64,000 bases of DNA from Sphingomonas spermidinifaciens (GTDB lineage: Bacteria > Pseudomonadota > Alphaproteobacteria > Sphingomonadales > Sphingomonadaceae), in the NCBI RefSeq assembly GCF_002351485.1, contig NZ_NWMW01000001.1, positions 744,001 to 808,000 on the forward strand, given 5' to 3'. Made by a program: the position numbers and the translations under genes. Numbering within the stretch: the stretch's first letter is position 1; each line of letters begins with the position of its first letter. Shown here piece after piece: positions 49,066 through 57,847 of this stretch. The notes beneath the pieces are model-generated. The model did no database searches and was not told the origin of the DNA. It saw only the letters and a list, made by a program, of their open reading frames with translations.

Positions 49066-50135
49066 ACGCTCTCCCTCGTTCTTGTCTGTTCGGATGCGGC
49101 GGCGGCCAGCTCGGCTTCGAGCTCGGCGGCGCGGTGGTCGGCGGTGTGGGCGGCCAAGACCGCCGCGCGCGCGGCCTCGCCCATCAGCGCGAGATCGCGT
49201 TCGAGCGCGGTGAGCACGTCTTGGCCCGTGTCGGCGAGCACGATCTCGCGGCCGGGTGCGAACAGGTCCTCGATCCCGTCCCAGCGGTCCGACACGATCG
49301 GCGTGCCACAAGCGGCAGCCTCGAACAGCCGGACCGAGGGCGACCAGCCCGCGGCGATCATATCGGCGCGCGTGACGTTGAGCGTCGCTCGCGAGGCCGA
49401 ATAGAAGGCGGCGTGGTCGGCGGGCGGGCAATGCTCGATCCGCTCGACATTGGCGGGCCATTCGATGTCGGCGGGATATTGCGGGCCAGCGACGACGAAG
49501 TTCAGATCGGGACGCGCCCGCGCCGGCTCGATCAGCAGACGCTCGACGGTTGGCTGGCGATCGGGGCTGTAGGTGCCGAGATAAGAGAGGTCCCACCGTC
49601 TCGGCACCGCCAACGGCGCATAGGCCGTTGGGTCGACGGAACAGTAGAGCGCCCGCGCTCGCGGCGAGCCGTACTGCCGCTCCAGCCGGTCGAGCGTCGG
49701 CCCGCCGGTGAACGAGAGATAGAGGTCATAGAGCGGGATCACCGCCGCCGACAGATATTCCTCATCGCCCCGCTCGAGCTTCGCCAGCGTCACGGGCGTG
49801 TCGATGTCGTAGAAGGCGAGCGTGCCGCCCACCCACTCGCGCACCAGCCGCGCGACCGCGACGCCGTCGGGAACATAGGAGCCGATCATGACCGCATCGG
49901 CGGCGGCGATCTCGCCCCGCCAGCGCGCGAGCTCGTCGAGATCGGCATAATAGTCGAGCCGGCACCAGGCCGGGTCGGTCAGGTCGCGCTGGCTGGCATA
50001 CCAGGGCACGTCGCGCTCGAGGAACGTGACCTCCTGCCCGCGCGCGGCGAACGCCTTCAGGAGCGCGCGATAGGTGGTGGCGTGGCCGTTCCCCCAGGAG
50101 GAAGACAGGCTGAGGCCGAGGACGACGAGCTTCAT
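49062..50135 (-). CDS. CgeB-like glycosyltransferase, paralogue 1
   Basis: A 357-residue GT-B-type protein of the CgeB family. It starts KLVVLGLSLSSSWGNGHATT and has the donor-binding end block VRLFEAAACGTPIVSDRWDG followed by IEDLFAPGREIVLA. It shares this pattern with the next two genes, so the three are tandem paralogues. A helical tail (ALMGEAARAAVLAAHTADHR) ends the protein. Sugar donor and acceptor are unknown. It overlaps both neighbours by 4 nt. Confidence 0.82.
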   Translation of the reverse strand: MKLVVLGLSLSSSWGNGHATTYRALLKAFAARGQEVTFLERDVPWYASQRDLTDPAWCRLDYYADLDELARWRGEIAAADAVMIGSYVPDGVAVARLVREWVGGTLAFYDIDTPVTLAKLERGDEEYLSAAVIPLYDLYLSFTGGPTLDRLERQYGSPRARALYCSVDPTAYAPLAVPRRWDLSYLGTYSPDRQPTVERLLIEPARARPDLNFVVAGPQYPADIEWPANVERIEHCPPADHAAFYSASRATLNVTRADMIAAGWSPSVRLFEAAACGTPIVSDRWDGIEDLFAPGREIVLADTGQDVLTALERDLALMGEAARAAVLAAHTADHRAAELEAELAAAASEQTRTRESV

Positions 50136-51220
50136 GCCGCCACCCGACGCTCGGCCATCGCCGCCTTGAACAGCGCATCGACCTGCGCCCCGCGCAGCTC
50201 ATAGGTGTGCTCGGCGAGCACGCGCCTGAGCGCCGCCTCGCCGATCGCTTTCGCGCGTTCGGGCGTGAGCGCGGCGAGGTGATCGGCGACGTCCTGCCCG
50301 TCGCGGGCGACCAGCACCTCATCGTCGGGCTTGAGGAACTGCTCGATCCCCTCCCAGGCGTCGGTGATGAGGCAGGCGGCTGCGCCTGCCGCCTCGAACA
50401 CGCGGGTCGCCGGGGAGAAGCCGACATGCGCCATCGAATCGCGCGCGACGTTGAGCACCGCCAGCGGGCTTGCGTTGAAGGCATTGTGCTCGGCGGTGTA
50501 GACATGGCCGCGGTGGCGGACATTGGCGGGCATCGCCTTCGTCTCCCATCCATTGCCGCCGATCAGGAAGCGGCGGTCGGAGAGGCTCGCGGCGGGCCTC
50601 AGGAAGAACTCCTCAACCCGAGCCTCGCGGTCAGGCAGGCGGTTGCCGAGAAAGGCGAGGTCGCAGGCGAAGCGGTCGTCGGCCGGCACCGGATGGTGCG
50701 TCGCGGGGTCGAGCGCGTTGTAGACGGGCACGCACGCGGCGGCGCCGAACCCCTCATAGGCCCCGACCACCGGCGGCCCGCCGCCATAGGTGAGCACCAT
50801 CTCGAGATCTGGCAGTGCGGCGAGCACCGGGTGCAAGGCGTCGGCGCGCATCTCGTCGAGCGTCGCCGCCGCATCGACGTCCCAGAACAGCCGGAGTGCG
50901 CCCGGGCGAGCACGCGCGACCACGCCCTCCAGCAGCTCGCGATCGAACACGCCGACGCCGTTCGCCTTGACGACAATGTCCGCGCCGCCGGCTTCGGCCA
51001 GCACGCCGCGCAGTCCTTCCTCAGTCGCGGGATAGACGACCGAGCGGCACCAGTCGGGCGCGTCGATGTCGCGGTGCTGCTGCCGGTCAAAGGCGTCGGG
51101 CTCGTAGAAGGTGATGTCGTAGCCGCGCCGGGCGAGCGCGTGCAGGATGCCGCGATAATAGGTCGCGGCACCGTTCCAGTAGGAGGAGACGAGGCTCGAT
51201 CCGTAGAATGCAATTTTCAA
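50132..51220 (-). CDS. CgeB-like glycosyltransferase, paralogue 2
   Basis: A 362-residue paralogue of its two neighbours. The N-terminus KIAFYGSSLVSSYWNGAATY aligns with paralogue 1 and the C-terminal block reads TRVFEAAGAAACLITDAWEG then IEQFLKPDDEVLVARDG. The middle (LTYGGGPPVVGAYEGFGAAA) also matches the pattern of paralogue 1. It begins with TTG, inside the stop codon of the upstream gene (TTGA, 4-nt overlap), which decides the start. Target not known. Confidence 0.82.
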   Translation of the reverse strand: MKIAFYGSSLVSSYWNGAATYYRGILHALARRGYDITFYEPDAFDRQQHRDIDAPDWCRSVVYPATEEGLRGVLAEAGGADIVVKANGVGVFDRELLEGVVARARPGALRLFWDVDAAATLDEMRADALHPVLAALPDLEMVLTYGGGPPVVGAYEGFGAAACVPVYNALDPATHHPVPADDRFACDLAFLGNRLPDREARVEEFFLRPAASLSDRRFLIGGNGWETKAMPANVRHRGHVYTAEHNAFNASPLAVLNVARDSMAHVGFSPATRVFEAAGAAACLITDAWEGIEQFLKPDDEVLVARDGQDVADHLAALTPERAKAIGEAALRRVLAEHTYELRGAQVDALFKAAMAERRVAA

Positions 51221-52326
51221 GCGACGGTCTCCAGATCGGGGGTGTCGAGCGTGGCGGCGATCGCCAGCAGTTCGTCGGCGCGGTGGTCGCAGCTGTGACG
51301 GGCGCGGATGGTGGCGAGGCCGTGCGCCGCGAACTCGGCGCGCATCGCCGGATCGGCGGCGAGCGCCTTCAGATGGCGCGCCATCTCCACGCCATCGGCG
51401 GCGAACAGGAAGTCGGAGCCGGGGGTGAACAAGCCCTCGGCATCGTCCCACGGCGCGCTGACCAGCGGGATGCCGCAGGCCAGCGCCTCGAACACGCGGA
51501 TCGTCGGAATGCCGGGGAGGATCGTCGTATAGTAGCGGCGGGGTACATGGACCGTCGCGAGATGCCGCGCGAAAATGCCCGGCGCGGCGGCATTCGGCGC
51601 CCAGCCATGATAGACGACGCCATAGCGACGAAGCGTCGCCAGCGCCACGGCCGGATAACGCACGCCATAGAGGTCGAGCGGCAGCCCCGCCGCCTGTGCG
51701 GGCTCGAACAGGAAGCGTTCGAGCTCCTCGGTCCGCTCGCCATCGCCCCAGTTGCCGATCCAGACGAGCCCCTCGCGCTCGCCCGCCTCGACAGGCGGGT
51801 GGAAGTGGCGGGTGTCCGCCGCCTCGTGCCAAGTCCAGACGCGGTCGCCCCAGCCCCAGCGGCGATAAACCTCGGACAGCGCCTCGCCGAACGCCAGCAC
51901 ACCGTCATAGCCCGACAGGTCGAAGGCTCGGATCGCATCGGGATCGCTGACCGCGCGGTGATGGGTGTCGTGGAACAGCAGGCGGAAGCGCCCGCCCGCT
52001 GCCCGAACGCGGCCGATCGCGGCGACCAGCGCCGGCTCGTTCCATTCGTGGACGATGACGAGGTCGGCATCGCCGATCAGCGCGGCGGGATCCGCATCCG
52101 CCTCGAACGCGATCGAGGCGAGGTCGGGATAGGCCGCCTCATAAGCGCTCAGCCCCGCCGGGCCGTGGTCGGCGAGCAGGTTGGCGAGGCTCCAGCTGCC
52201 CGCCGGCTCGAACGCGCGCACCTGATGGCCCTTGGCAATGAGTGACCGGAGCACACCGCGCAGGAAGTGGGCGTTGCCGTGGTTCCAGCACGAAGCGAGC
52301 GAATGGGTGAAATAGGCGATCCTCAT
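51217..52326 (-). CDS. CgeB-like glycosyltransferase, paralogue 3
   Basis: A 369-residue member of the same family, more diverged. It begins RIAYFTHSLASCWNHGNAHF and its donor block is TIRVFEALACGIPLVSAPWD with DAEGLFTPGSDFLFA. A His-rich loop (RLLFHDTHHRAVSDPD) is specific to this copy. The ATG lies in the stop of the GT4 gene (4-nt overlap). Three related enzymes in a row suggest sequential additions to one acceptor. Confidence 0.8.
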   Translation of the reverse strand: MRIAYFTHSLASCWNHGNAHFLRGVLRSLIAKGHQVRAFEPAGSWSLANLLADHGPAGLSAYEAAYPDLASIAFEADADPAALIGDADLVIVHEWNEPALVAAIGRVRAAGGRFRLLFHDTHHRAVSDPDAIRAFDLSGYDGVLAFGEALSEVYRRWGWGDRVWTWHEAADTRHFHPPVEAGEREGLVWIGNWGDGERTEELERFLFEPAQAAGLPLDLYGVRYPAVALATLRRYGVVYHGWAPNAAAPGIFARHLATVHVPRRYYTTILPGIPTIRVFEALACGIPLVSAPWDDAEGLFTPGSDFLFAADGVEMARHLKALAADPAMRAEFAAHGLATIRARHSCDHRADELLAIAATLDTPDLETVA

Positions 52327-53405
52327 GCCGCCACCACCCGATCGGCGACGGCGGCGTGGATCGCGGCCATGCCCGCCGCCATCCGCAGGGGGGTGAAGGC
52401 TTGGGCGCGTCGCCGCGCAGCCTCGCCCGCGCCGACGCGGCGGTCGGGATCGGCGATCAGATCCTCGACCGCTGCGGTGAAACCTGCCGCATCGCCGGGA
52501 GCCACGAAGGTCGCGACCTCGCCCCACAATTCGCGAAAGGTCGGAATGTCCGGCAGGACGAGCGCGCAGCCCGCCTGCGCCGCCTCCAGCACCGCGAGGC
52601 CGAAGGGCTCGTAGCGCGCCGCCGACACGAATACCGGCCGCGCCGCCAGCCGCTCGGCCACCGCAGCGTCGTCCAGCGTGCCGAGCTGTTCAAGGTGCGC
52701 GAGCCGAACGCCGTCGCCGCCCGGTCCCTTTACCGGTCCCGCCGCCGCGAACGGCACCGACAGTCGCGCCGCCGCCATGTCGAGCGTCGCGGCATCTTTG
52801 CCGTGGTCCCAGAGCCGACCGGCGGTGAAGGCGAAGTCGCGCATCGGCTGCGCCTCGACACCCGAAGGTGCGCGACCGTTATGGACGACCGCCGGCAGCC
52901 GCGGAAGCGCATAGGCGCGCATCGCAGCCTCGGCAAAGGCATGGCTGGGGCACGCCACGGCATCGGCGCGTGCCAGCCCCTCGGCGGTCAGCCGTGCCTG
53001 CCAAGCAAAGGCTTCGGGCATCGGCCCCTCGCCCGCCGCCGCCCACCAGGTGGCGAGGCAGCTGTGCAGCACCGCCACCACGGGCACGGGCATCGGCACC
53101 GCGGCCAGCGCGGGCTGGTTGAGCTGGATCACGTCGGCGCGATCCTCGCGCGCCAGCCGCGCGACCGATCGCGCAGCATAGCGCACCGCCGCCTCGTCGC
53201 GTGCCAGCCAGTCGAGCGGCAGCCCCGTCTCAATGAGCCGCAGCCCAGGCACCGCCTCCGCCGCGCGCCGCTGCGCCTCGCTCGGGCCGGGACCAAGCAG
53301 CGCCAGCGTCGTACGCGTGCCGAGCGGCGCCAGCGCAGCGGCGAGATCGACCGCATATTGCCATACCCCACCCACCGCATCGGCGGTCATGAACAGCCGC
53401 CTCAT
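52323..53405 (-). CDS. GT4-family glycosyltransferase
   Basis: A 360-residue GT-B glycosyltransferase. The N-terminal part begins LFMTADAVGGVWQYAVDLAA, like other GT4 enzymes (TxDxxGGVxxY), and the C-terminal half has FAFTAGRLWDHGKDAATLDM, SAARYEPFGLAVLEAAQAGC (the E-x7-E donor motif) and ALVLPDIPTFRELWGE. It is linked by 4-nt overlaps to a sugar epimerase upstream and to the CgeB group downstream. Linkage cannot be told. Confidence 0.87.
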   Translation of the reverse strand: MRRLFMTADAVGGVWQYAVDLAAALAPLGTRTTLALLGPGPSEAQRRAAEAVPGLRLIETGLPLDWLARDEAAVRYAARSVARLAREDRADVIQLNQPALAAVPMPVPVVAVLHSCLATWWAAAGEGPMPEAFAWQARLTAEGLARADAVACPSHAFAEAAMRAYALPRLPAVVHNGRAPSGVEAQPMRDFAFTAGRLWDHGKDAATLDMAAARLSVPFAAAGPVKGPGGDGVRLAHLEQLGTLDDAAVAERLAARPVFVSAARYEPFGLAVLEAAQAGCALVLPDIPTFRELWGEVATFVAPGDAAGFTAAVEDLIADPDRRVGAGEAARRRAQAFTPLRMAAGMAAIHAAVADRVVAA

Positions 53406-54463
53406 GCCGCCACCCGCTCATGTGCTGGCAGGTCGAGCCCCCGCGCGTCGGCAAGCCAGGTGGCGAGCGCCGCCACCCCCTCGCGCCACGGCCGCTTCGA
53501 CCCCAGCCCCAGCGCCGCCCCGGCCGCGCGCGTATCCGCGACGAAATAACGCTGGTCGCCCGCGCGCCAGTCCGAATAGCCAATGTCGAGATCGCGGCCG
53601 ATCAGCGCGGAGACATGGGCGAGCAATTCGCGCAGGCTCACCGCATTGTCAGGCCCGCCGCCCAGGTTGAACGCGCGTCCCGCCACGTCGTCGATTCGGC
53701 GCCACGCGGCGACATAGGCGTCGACCGCATCGCTCACGTCGAGGATGTCACGCACCTGCCGCCCGTCGCCGTAGAGCGTGATCGGCGCGCCCTCCAGCGC
53801 ACGGATCAGGAAATGCGCAACCCAGCCCTGATCCTCGGTGCCCATCTGCCGCTGGCCATAGATACAGCTCATGCGAAGGACCGCGGCGCGCAGGCCGAAG
53901 CTGCGGGCATAGTCGAGGACGTACTGATCGGCCGCCCCCTTCGAGCAGCCATAGGGGGTGTGGAAATCGAGCGGCCGCCCCTCCCCCACGCCATGCGCGC
54001 GAACATAGGCGTCGACCGGCACGTAGCGATCGCCCTCGACCGCGAAGTCGAGATCGGCAAGGTCGCCGTACACCTTGTTGGTCGAGGCGAAGACCAGTGG
54101 CGCGTCGGGGTTTCGCGTGCGCAGCGCCTCCAAAAGGTCGAAGGTTGCGGCGACGTTGACGCCGTAGTCCTCGCGCGGGTCAGTGAGGCTGGTCGTCACC
54201 GCCACCTGTGCGGCGAGGTGAAACACCGCCCCGGCCCCCGCCGCCGCCTCGGCCAGCCGGTCGCGGTCGCGCACATCGGCGACGACCGCCTCGATCCGGT
54301 CGCCGTGCCGCGCCTTGAGCCAGTCGAGATTGCCTTCGACCCCGGCCCGCGTCAGCGCGTCGTAGACGCGCACGCGATGCCCCTCGCCCGCCAGCCGGTC
54401 GGCGAGGTTGGAGCCGATGAAGCCGGCGCCGCCGGTGACAAGGATCGGGCGCGTGTCGCTCAT
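53402..54463 (-). CDS. NAD-dependent sugar epimerase/dehydratase, CDP-paratose epimerase-like
   Basis: A 353-residue extended SDR. It has GGAGFIGSNLADRLAGEG, the active-site YGCSKGAADQYVLDYARSFG (Tyr and Lys), VFASTNKVYGDLADLDF and LRMSCIYGQRQMGTEDQGWV. The NKVYGD and SCIYGxRQxGTEDQGW blocks are those of CDP-paratose 2-epimerases (RfbE/Tyv type). The real substrate may be another NDP-sugar. It is the second gene of the operon. Confidence 0.85.
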   Translation of the reverse strand: MSDTRPILVTGGAGFIGSNLADRLAGEGHRVRVYDALTRAGVEGNLDWLKARHGDRIEAVVADVRDRDRLAEAAAGAGAVFHLAAQVAVTTSLTDPREDYGVNVAATFDLLEALRTRNPDAPLVFASTNKVYGDLADLDFAVEGDRYVPVDAYVRAHGVGEGRPLDFHTPYGCSKGAADQYVLDYARSFGLRAAVLRMSCIYGQRQMGTEDQGWVAHFLIRALEGAPITLYGDGRQVRDILDVSDAVDAYVAAWRRIDDVAGRAFNLGGGPDNAVSLRELLAHVSALIGRDLDIGYSDWRAGDQRYFVADTRAAGAALGLGSKRPWREGVAALATWLADARGLDLPAHERVAA

Positions 54464-55575
54464 GCGACGAGGCCCCGCGCCTCGAGCTGCGCGCGCATCT
54501 CGGCCACGCGGTCATGCGCGGTCTGCTGCGCAACCCACTCGGCCAGTTCGGCGAGACCCGCCTGAAAATCAGCCTCGGCGCGGAAGCCCAGGCGATCGGC
54601 GGCGAGGCTGGTGTCGCAGAAGCAATGGCGGATGTCGCCGATCCGCGCCTTGCCGACGATCTCGGGCTCGATCGCATTCTTGCCCATCGCACGCGCGAGC
54701 TCGGTCGCGACCTCAGTCACCGAGCGGTGGTGGCCCGAGCCGATGTTGAAGGTGCCGCCCGCCGCCTGCGGCAGCACGAGTGCGTCGGCGAAGGCACGCG
54801 CGACGTCGCGGACATGGACGAAGTCGCGCCGCTGCTCGCCATCCTCGAAGATCATCGGCTGCTGCCCGTTGAGCAGCCGCGAGGCGAAAATCGCGAGCAC
54901 GCCGGTGTAGGGATTCGACAGCGCCTGGCCCGGCCCATAGACGTTGAAGAGGCGCAGGCAGACGCCCTCCATGCCATAGGGGGCGGCCATGATATGCGTC
55001 GTGCGCTCCTGCACGTACTTGTTCAGCGCATAGATCGAGGCGAGGTTGGGACGCTTCCATTCGGGCGTCGCCACCGGCGTCAGCGGCCGGCCGAGATCGT
55101 CCACCGGCTCCCAATTGGCCTGTCCGTCGCGAAGCGTCGGGCGATCGGCGTCCTGCACCAGCTCGCCCTCGGCGTCGCGGTACAGTCCCTCGCCATAGAT
55201 GCTCATCGAGGAGGCGGTGACGACGCGGCGAACGGGCGCGTCGATCAGCGCCTCGAACAGGACGGCGGTGCCGACGTCGTTGGTCGAGGTATAGCGCTCG
55301 ACCTCGTACATCGACTGACCGACGCCGACCTCGGCCGCGAGGTGGACGACGGCATCGACGCCGTTCAGCGCGCGCGAGACGGCGGCCTTGTCGCGCACGT
55401 CGGCGCGGATCAGCTCGGCCTCATTGTTCAGCATCGCCGCGCCGTCGGCGGCGCCGTGGACCTGATCGATCAGATTATCGAGCACGCGGACGCGGTTCCC
55501 TCGCGCCAGGAGCTCGTCGGCGACGAAGCGGCCGATAAAGCCCGCCCCGCCCGTGATCAGGATTGTCTCGGCCAT
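54460..55575 (-). CDS. NAD-dependent epimerase/dehydratase
   Basis: A 371-residue extended SDR, first gene of the seven-gene operon. It has GGAGFIGRFVADELLARGNR, LAAEVGVGQSMYEVERYTST, the catalytic IYALNKYVQERTTHI and LRLFNVYGPGQALSNPYTGV. It resembles dTDP-glucuronate/UDP-glucose 4-epimerase-like proteins (StrE/WcaG type). The ATG at 55575 follows GGGAGGG at 7 nt, a strong ribosome site; a frame 11 codons longer lacks one. An AT-rich 228-nt gap upstream probably holds promoters for this operon and for the divergent phosphatase. Confidence 0.87.
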   Translation of the reverse strand: MAETILITGGAGFIGRFVADELLARGNRVRVLDNLIDQVHGAADGAAMLNNEAELIRADVRDKAAVSRALNGVDAVVHLAAEVGVGQSMYEVERYTSTNDVGTAVLFEALIDAPVRRVVTASSMSIYGEGLYRDAEGELVQDADRPTLRDGQANWEPVDDLGRPLTPVATPEWKRPNLASIYALNKYVQERTTHIMAAPYGMEGVCLRLFNVYGPGQALSNPYTGVLAIFASRLLNGQQPMIFEDGEQRRDFVHVRDVARAFADALVLPQAAGGTFNIGSGHHRSVTEVATELARAMGKNAIEPEIVGKARIGDIRHCFCDTSLAADRLGFRAEADFQAGLAELAEWVAQQTAHDRVAEMRAQLEARGLVA

Positions 55576-55803
55576 GCACTTCCCTCCCGAATCCCTGCTG
55601 CAGATCATTGATCTGGCGCAGCCTCAGAGGTCCGCAGAAGTACTTGCTTTTCCTACGGTTTTGCCGAAGCTGGCGGATATGGACGAAAAAGCTTCTTCAA
55701 CTTCTTCGTTCCGCACGATTGTTGTTTTTGTACAATATTTCTCGATACTTAACTTCGATCATGGCGATCCTCTCACCTGCATCAGCTTTGCTGAGTTTGA
55801 GCG

Positions 55804-56370
55804 GTGCTGATCCACCTCGTCCGTCACGCGAGCCACGACGAAGTCGGCCGCGTGCTAAGCGGCCGGTCGGCCATCTCGATCAACGCCGCGGGGCGAGCGG
55901 AGGCGGCGGGCGCGGCCGAGCGGCTCGCCGCGCGCTCGATCGCCGCGGTCTGGACCAGCCCGCGCGAGCGCGCGCGGCAGACCGCGGCGATCGTCGCCGC
56001 CCCACATGGTCTCGAGCCGACGATTGCCGAGGCACTCGACGAAATCGAATTCGGTGAGTGGACCGGCCAGCGGTTCGCCGCGCTGGACGCCGATCCGCGC
56101 TGGTTCGACTGGAACGCCCGCCGCGGCAGCGCCTGCGCGCCGGGCGGCGAGACCCTGGCCGAGGCCGCCGCGCGTGCCTTCGACTTCGTGCGCCAGCTTG
56201 AGGGCGAGGCGGTGTGTGTCAGCCATTGTGACGTCATCCGCGGGGTCGTGGCGCGGGCGATCGGCCTCAATCTCGACCATCTGCTGCGTTTCGACTGCGA
56301 CCCGGCATCGGTGACGACGCTGTCGATCGAGGGCGACGCCATCCGTCTCGTCGCGCTCAACCTCCGCTAG
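55804..56370 (+). CDS. Histidine phosphatase family protein
   Basis: A 188-residue phosphoglycerate-mutase-like phosphatase. The catalytic motif is LIHLVRHASHDEVGR with His7 as the phospho-acceptor (here RHA replaces RHG); Glu is in IEFGEWTGQRF and the second His in VCVSHCDVIRGVVA. It starts with GTG at 55804. In this setting it could dephosphorylate a sugar or inositol phosphate, but that is inference. It ends 4 nt inside the convergent DUF6165 gene. Confidence 0.85.
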   Translation: MLIHLVRHASHDEVGRVLSGRSAISINAAGRAEAAGAAERLAARSIAAVWTSPRERARQTAAIVAAPHGLEPTIAEALDEIEFGEWTGQRFAALDADPRWFDWNARRGSACAPGGETLAEAAARAFDFVRQLEGEAVCVSHCDVIRGVVARAIGLNLDHLLRFDCDPASVTTLSIEGDAIRLVALNLR

Positions 56371-56780
56371 GCCGGGATCGTCGGCATGCAGCTGGCATAG
56401 CTCTTCTCCTCGATCAGTTCGGAGCCGAGCAGGTCGTTGATCCGCCGCTTGATCGCGGCGCGCTCGTCGTTACGCTGATAGACGGCGCGGGCGAGACTGA
56501 CGAAATCGGCACCGAAGCGGCCCTCGCCCTCGGCGATGCGTATCGCGTCCTCGATATCCCACAGCCGCTCGTTGACGCGGCGCAGTTCGCCGAACGCCGC
56601 GCTCACCGCCGGGTGCGCGAGCGCCGCCGACCCGATCGGCCGCAGCGCCGCAACCTCGCGCTCGACGTTACTACGCGCTTCGGGCTGCACCAGCCGCACG
56701 CGCTTGATGTCGAGGATCGTCAGCTTGTCGAGCAACTCCCCCCAGGAGACGGGGACGAGCGGGGTCGATTGCGGGTCCAT
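56367..56780 (-). CDS. DUF6165 family protein
   Basis: A 137-residue helical protein. The N-terminal PVSWGELLDKLTILDIKRVR is the signature of DUF6165, with LRRVNERLWDIEDAIRIAEG and QRNDERAAIKRRINDLLGSE later. The family has no known activity but is seen beside glycosyltransferases. The start at 56780 has GAGGAG at good spacing. Its first 110 nt lie inside the upstream GT9-like gene in another frame, an unusually long overlap. Confidence 0.8.
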   Translation of the reverse strand: MDPQSTPLVPVSWGELLDKLTILDIKRVRLVQPEARSNVEREVAALRPIGSAALAHPAVSAAFGELRRVNERLWDIEDAIRIAEGEGRFGADFVSLARAVYQRNDERAAIKRRINDLLGSELIEEKSYASCMPTIPA

Positions 56781-57654
56781 GGGCACGCTCCTCTTTGAGA
56801 TCGGCAAGGATGGCGGCGACGACGCTCCCCCAGTCGTCCGGCCGTGGCTGTGCATAGAGGCGCGCGGTCGGGTACCAGTGGCTGCGGCGACTGGCCGGGT
56901 TCCAGCGCCAGTCGGGCTCGGCCTTGAGCATCAGCCACACCGGCCGCCCCAGCGCGCCCGCCAGATGCGCGATCATCGTGTCGACGGTGACGACCAGCGA
57001 CACGCCCGCGACCAGCGCGGCGGTCGCCGCCATGTCGAGCGGGCAGCCCTCGGGATTGAGCACGGGCAGCGCTGACGGCCCAGGCATCAACGTGACGCAG
57101 GGCGCAAGCTTCGAAAGCGGCGCGAGCAGGTCGGCGGGCAGCGACCGCTCGGCATCCCAGTCGCCCGCCCCGTTGCACAGCGCGATCGTGCCCGCGGGCA
57201 GCACCGCTGGCGCCGCCTGAAGATAAGGAACCGCCGGCAGGTCGGGCCGCATCCGCAGCGCGTGATCGAGCTCGGTGATGCCGATATCAACCTCACCGTG
57301 CGCGATCGGATGCGTCGGACGAAACCCGACCCAGCGCGCGCCCGGCACCAGCGGCTCAAGCAACGGCAACAGGCGCGGCTGTACCTCGACTGTCAGCGAT
57401 CGCGCACGGCGGGCGAGTGGCGGCAGGAATCGGGCATACTGGATCGTGTCGCCAAGGCCGTGATAGCAACGCGCCACCACGTCGCGCCCGTCGAACGCGC
57501 GGCCGTCCCAGATCCAACGCCGATGATAGGGCTCACGCGGATCGTCGCGCGTTGCCGGATCGCGCGCTGCAATCGCCGCGTCGGCAAGCGTCCAGGCACG
57601 CTCGAAACTCCCTGCGCGCATCGCCGAAATCCAGGCATCGGGCGGCTTCTTCAT
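56671..57654 (-). CDS. GT9/heptosyltransferase-like protein
   Basis: A 327-residue protein whose core looks like the ADP-heptose/GT9 transferases often fused to TPRs. It has CYHGLGDTIQYARFLPPLAR, EVQPRLLPLLEPLVPGARWV, VVTVDTMIAHLAGALGRPVW (the conserved end block) and DWRWNPASRRSHWYPTARLY. An N-terminal segment of about 60 residues precedes it. The usual fold ends near AAILADLKEE; a tail of about 38 residues beyond it overlaps the DUF6165 gene. The natural stop may have been lost. Donor and acceptor not known. Confidence 0.78.
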   Translation of the reverse strand: MKKPPDAWISAMRAGSFERAWTLADAAIAARDPATRDDPREPYHRRWIWDGRAFDGRDVVARCYHGLGDTIQYARFLPPLARRARSLTVEVQPRLLPLLEPLVPGARWVGFRPTHPIAHGEVDIGITELDHALRMRPDLPAVPYLQAAPAVLPAGTIALCNGAGDWDAERSLPADLLAPLSKLAPCVTLMPGPSALPVLNPEGCPLDMAATAALVAGVSLVVTVDTMIAHLAGALGRPVWLMLKAEPDWRWNPASRRSHWYPTARLYAQPRPDDWGSVVAAILADLKEERAHGPAIDPARPRLLGGVARQADDPRHQARAAGAARSA

Positions 57655-57847
57655 CACTGCCGCAAACGGCGCCGCGATCCGGCCGGTTCCAAAAAACTAC
57701 AATTGTTAGAATAGCTTAACTCAGATCAAGAAGCGCATCTTTGTTGCAATCGACGGAACAGCGGGCGCATAATGGCCGTTCTTCAAGCGAAACCAATCGA
57801 GCCGGCGCTGCCCACCTCGATCGGCCGATCGATTGGAAGGGCCAAGC

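Noticed and set aside
55553..55810. 85-codon plus-strand frame in the AT-rich gap upstream of the phosphatase
   Set aside because: It begins within the antisense of the epimerase gene and covers the region expected to hold two divergent promoters; no ribosome site and no family.
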